Source: Pseudonocardia sp. 73-21
Lineage (GTDB): Bacteria; Actinomycetota; Actinomycetes; Mycobacteriales; Pseudonocardiaceae
NCBI RefSeq assembly: GCF_001899645.1
Contig: NZ_MKVV01000057.1
Location: forward strand, 34,353-98,352
DNA length: 64,000 bases
Direction: 5' to 3'
A program made the position numbers and the translations under genes. Positions 63,411-64,000 of this stretch are shown piece after piece (positions within the stretch are counted from its first letter, which is position 1; every line of letters begins with the position of its first letter). Under the pieces are notes generated by a model that was not told the DNA's origin, did not search any database, and saw only the letters and a list, made by a program, of their open reading frames with translations.

Positions 63411-64000
<590 letters not shown>

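Overview
The window is high-GC DNA from an actinomycete. The best fit is the Pseudonocardiaceae/Mycobacteriales side of the phylum, for three reasons: GTG starts are frequent, codon third positions are almost all G or C, and there is a run of mycobacterium-like genes (nudC, mycoredoxin, uvrD2, whiB7, an ABC1 kinase, a ThiF-like protein, a DUF2342 zincin, a PDZ/Lon-like protease, UPF0182) in nearly the order remembered from the Rv3193c-Rv3199c region of M. tuberculosis. The genus is an inference. The last 54 bases are pure C and look like a sequencing or assembly artefact at a contig edge.

Layout. 1-5.6 kb: a nitrilase, an SDR, and a tight M16 peptidase pair with nudC. 5.6-18 kb: the conserved core named above. 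whiB7 sits behind an unusually legible control region: a WhiB7-type promoter, a 55-codon leader ORF and an intrinsic terminator just before the gene. 18.1-22.1 kb: tRNA-fMet, then a rifamycin-resistance operon (rox-like monooxygenase overlapping a HelR/HelD-like helicase) preceded by an inverted repeat that looks like the rifamycin-associated element. 22.1-25.4 kb: a decaying patch with a GNAT remnant, a broken IclR regulator, a broken class III CoA-transferase and a frameshifted glutaryl-CoA dehydrogenase, probably a former glutarate-utilisation module. 25.3-27.5 kb: a PadR-controlled ABC exporter operon.

27.7-41.5 kb: an S4 protein, an acyltransferase-3/SGNH protein, a lytic transglycosylase, a divergent QueA-like protein plus SDR facing soxR, a pyruvyltransferase, an acyl-CoA ligase facing NIPSNAP-phosphatase, a VapBC-type pair and two acyl-CoA dehydrogenases. 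41.5-46.2 kb: the trans-translation and division cluster prfB-ftsE-ftsX-smpB-(amidohydrolase)-ssrA. 46.3-54.3 kb: a saccharopine-reductase-like protein, a GntR remnant, a VIT transporter, an Fe-S photolyase, a MauE/DsbA redox pair, a broken S9 peptidase against tRNA-Ala(GGC), a STAS protein and small proteins. 54.3-64 kb: a two-component system, two LLM oxidoreductases around acetoacetyl-CoA synthetase, a truncated cyclase joined to a LexA-like tail, a RibD-like reductase, a GH16 hydrolase and the start of a related secreted protein.

The most informative parts are the two antibiotic-response loci (the whiB7 attenuator and RAE-rox-helR), the soxR/SDR/QueA-like divergon, and several gene-decay junctions. 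I found no CRISPR array, no insertion sequence and no phage genes. No wholly new system could be demonstrated from sequence alone.
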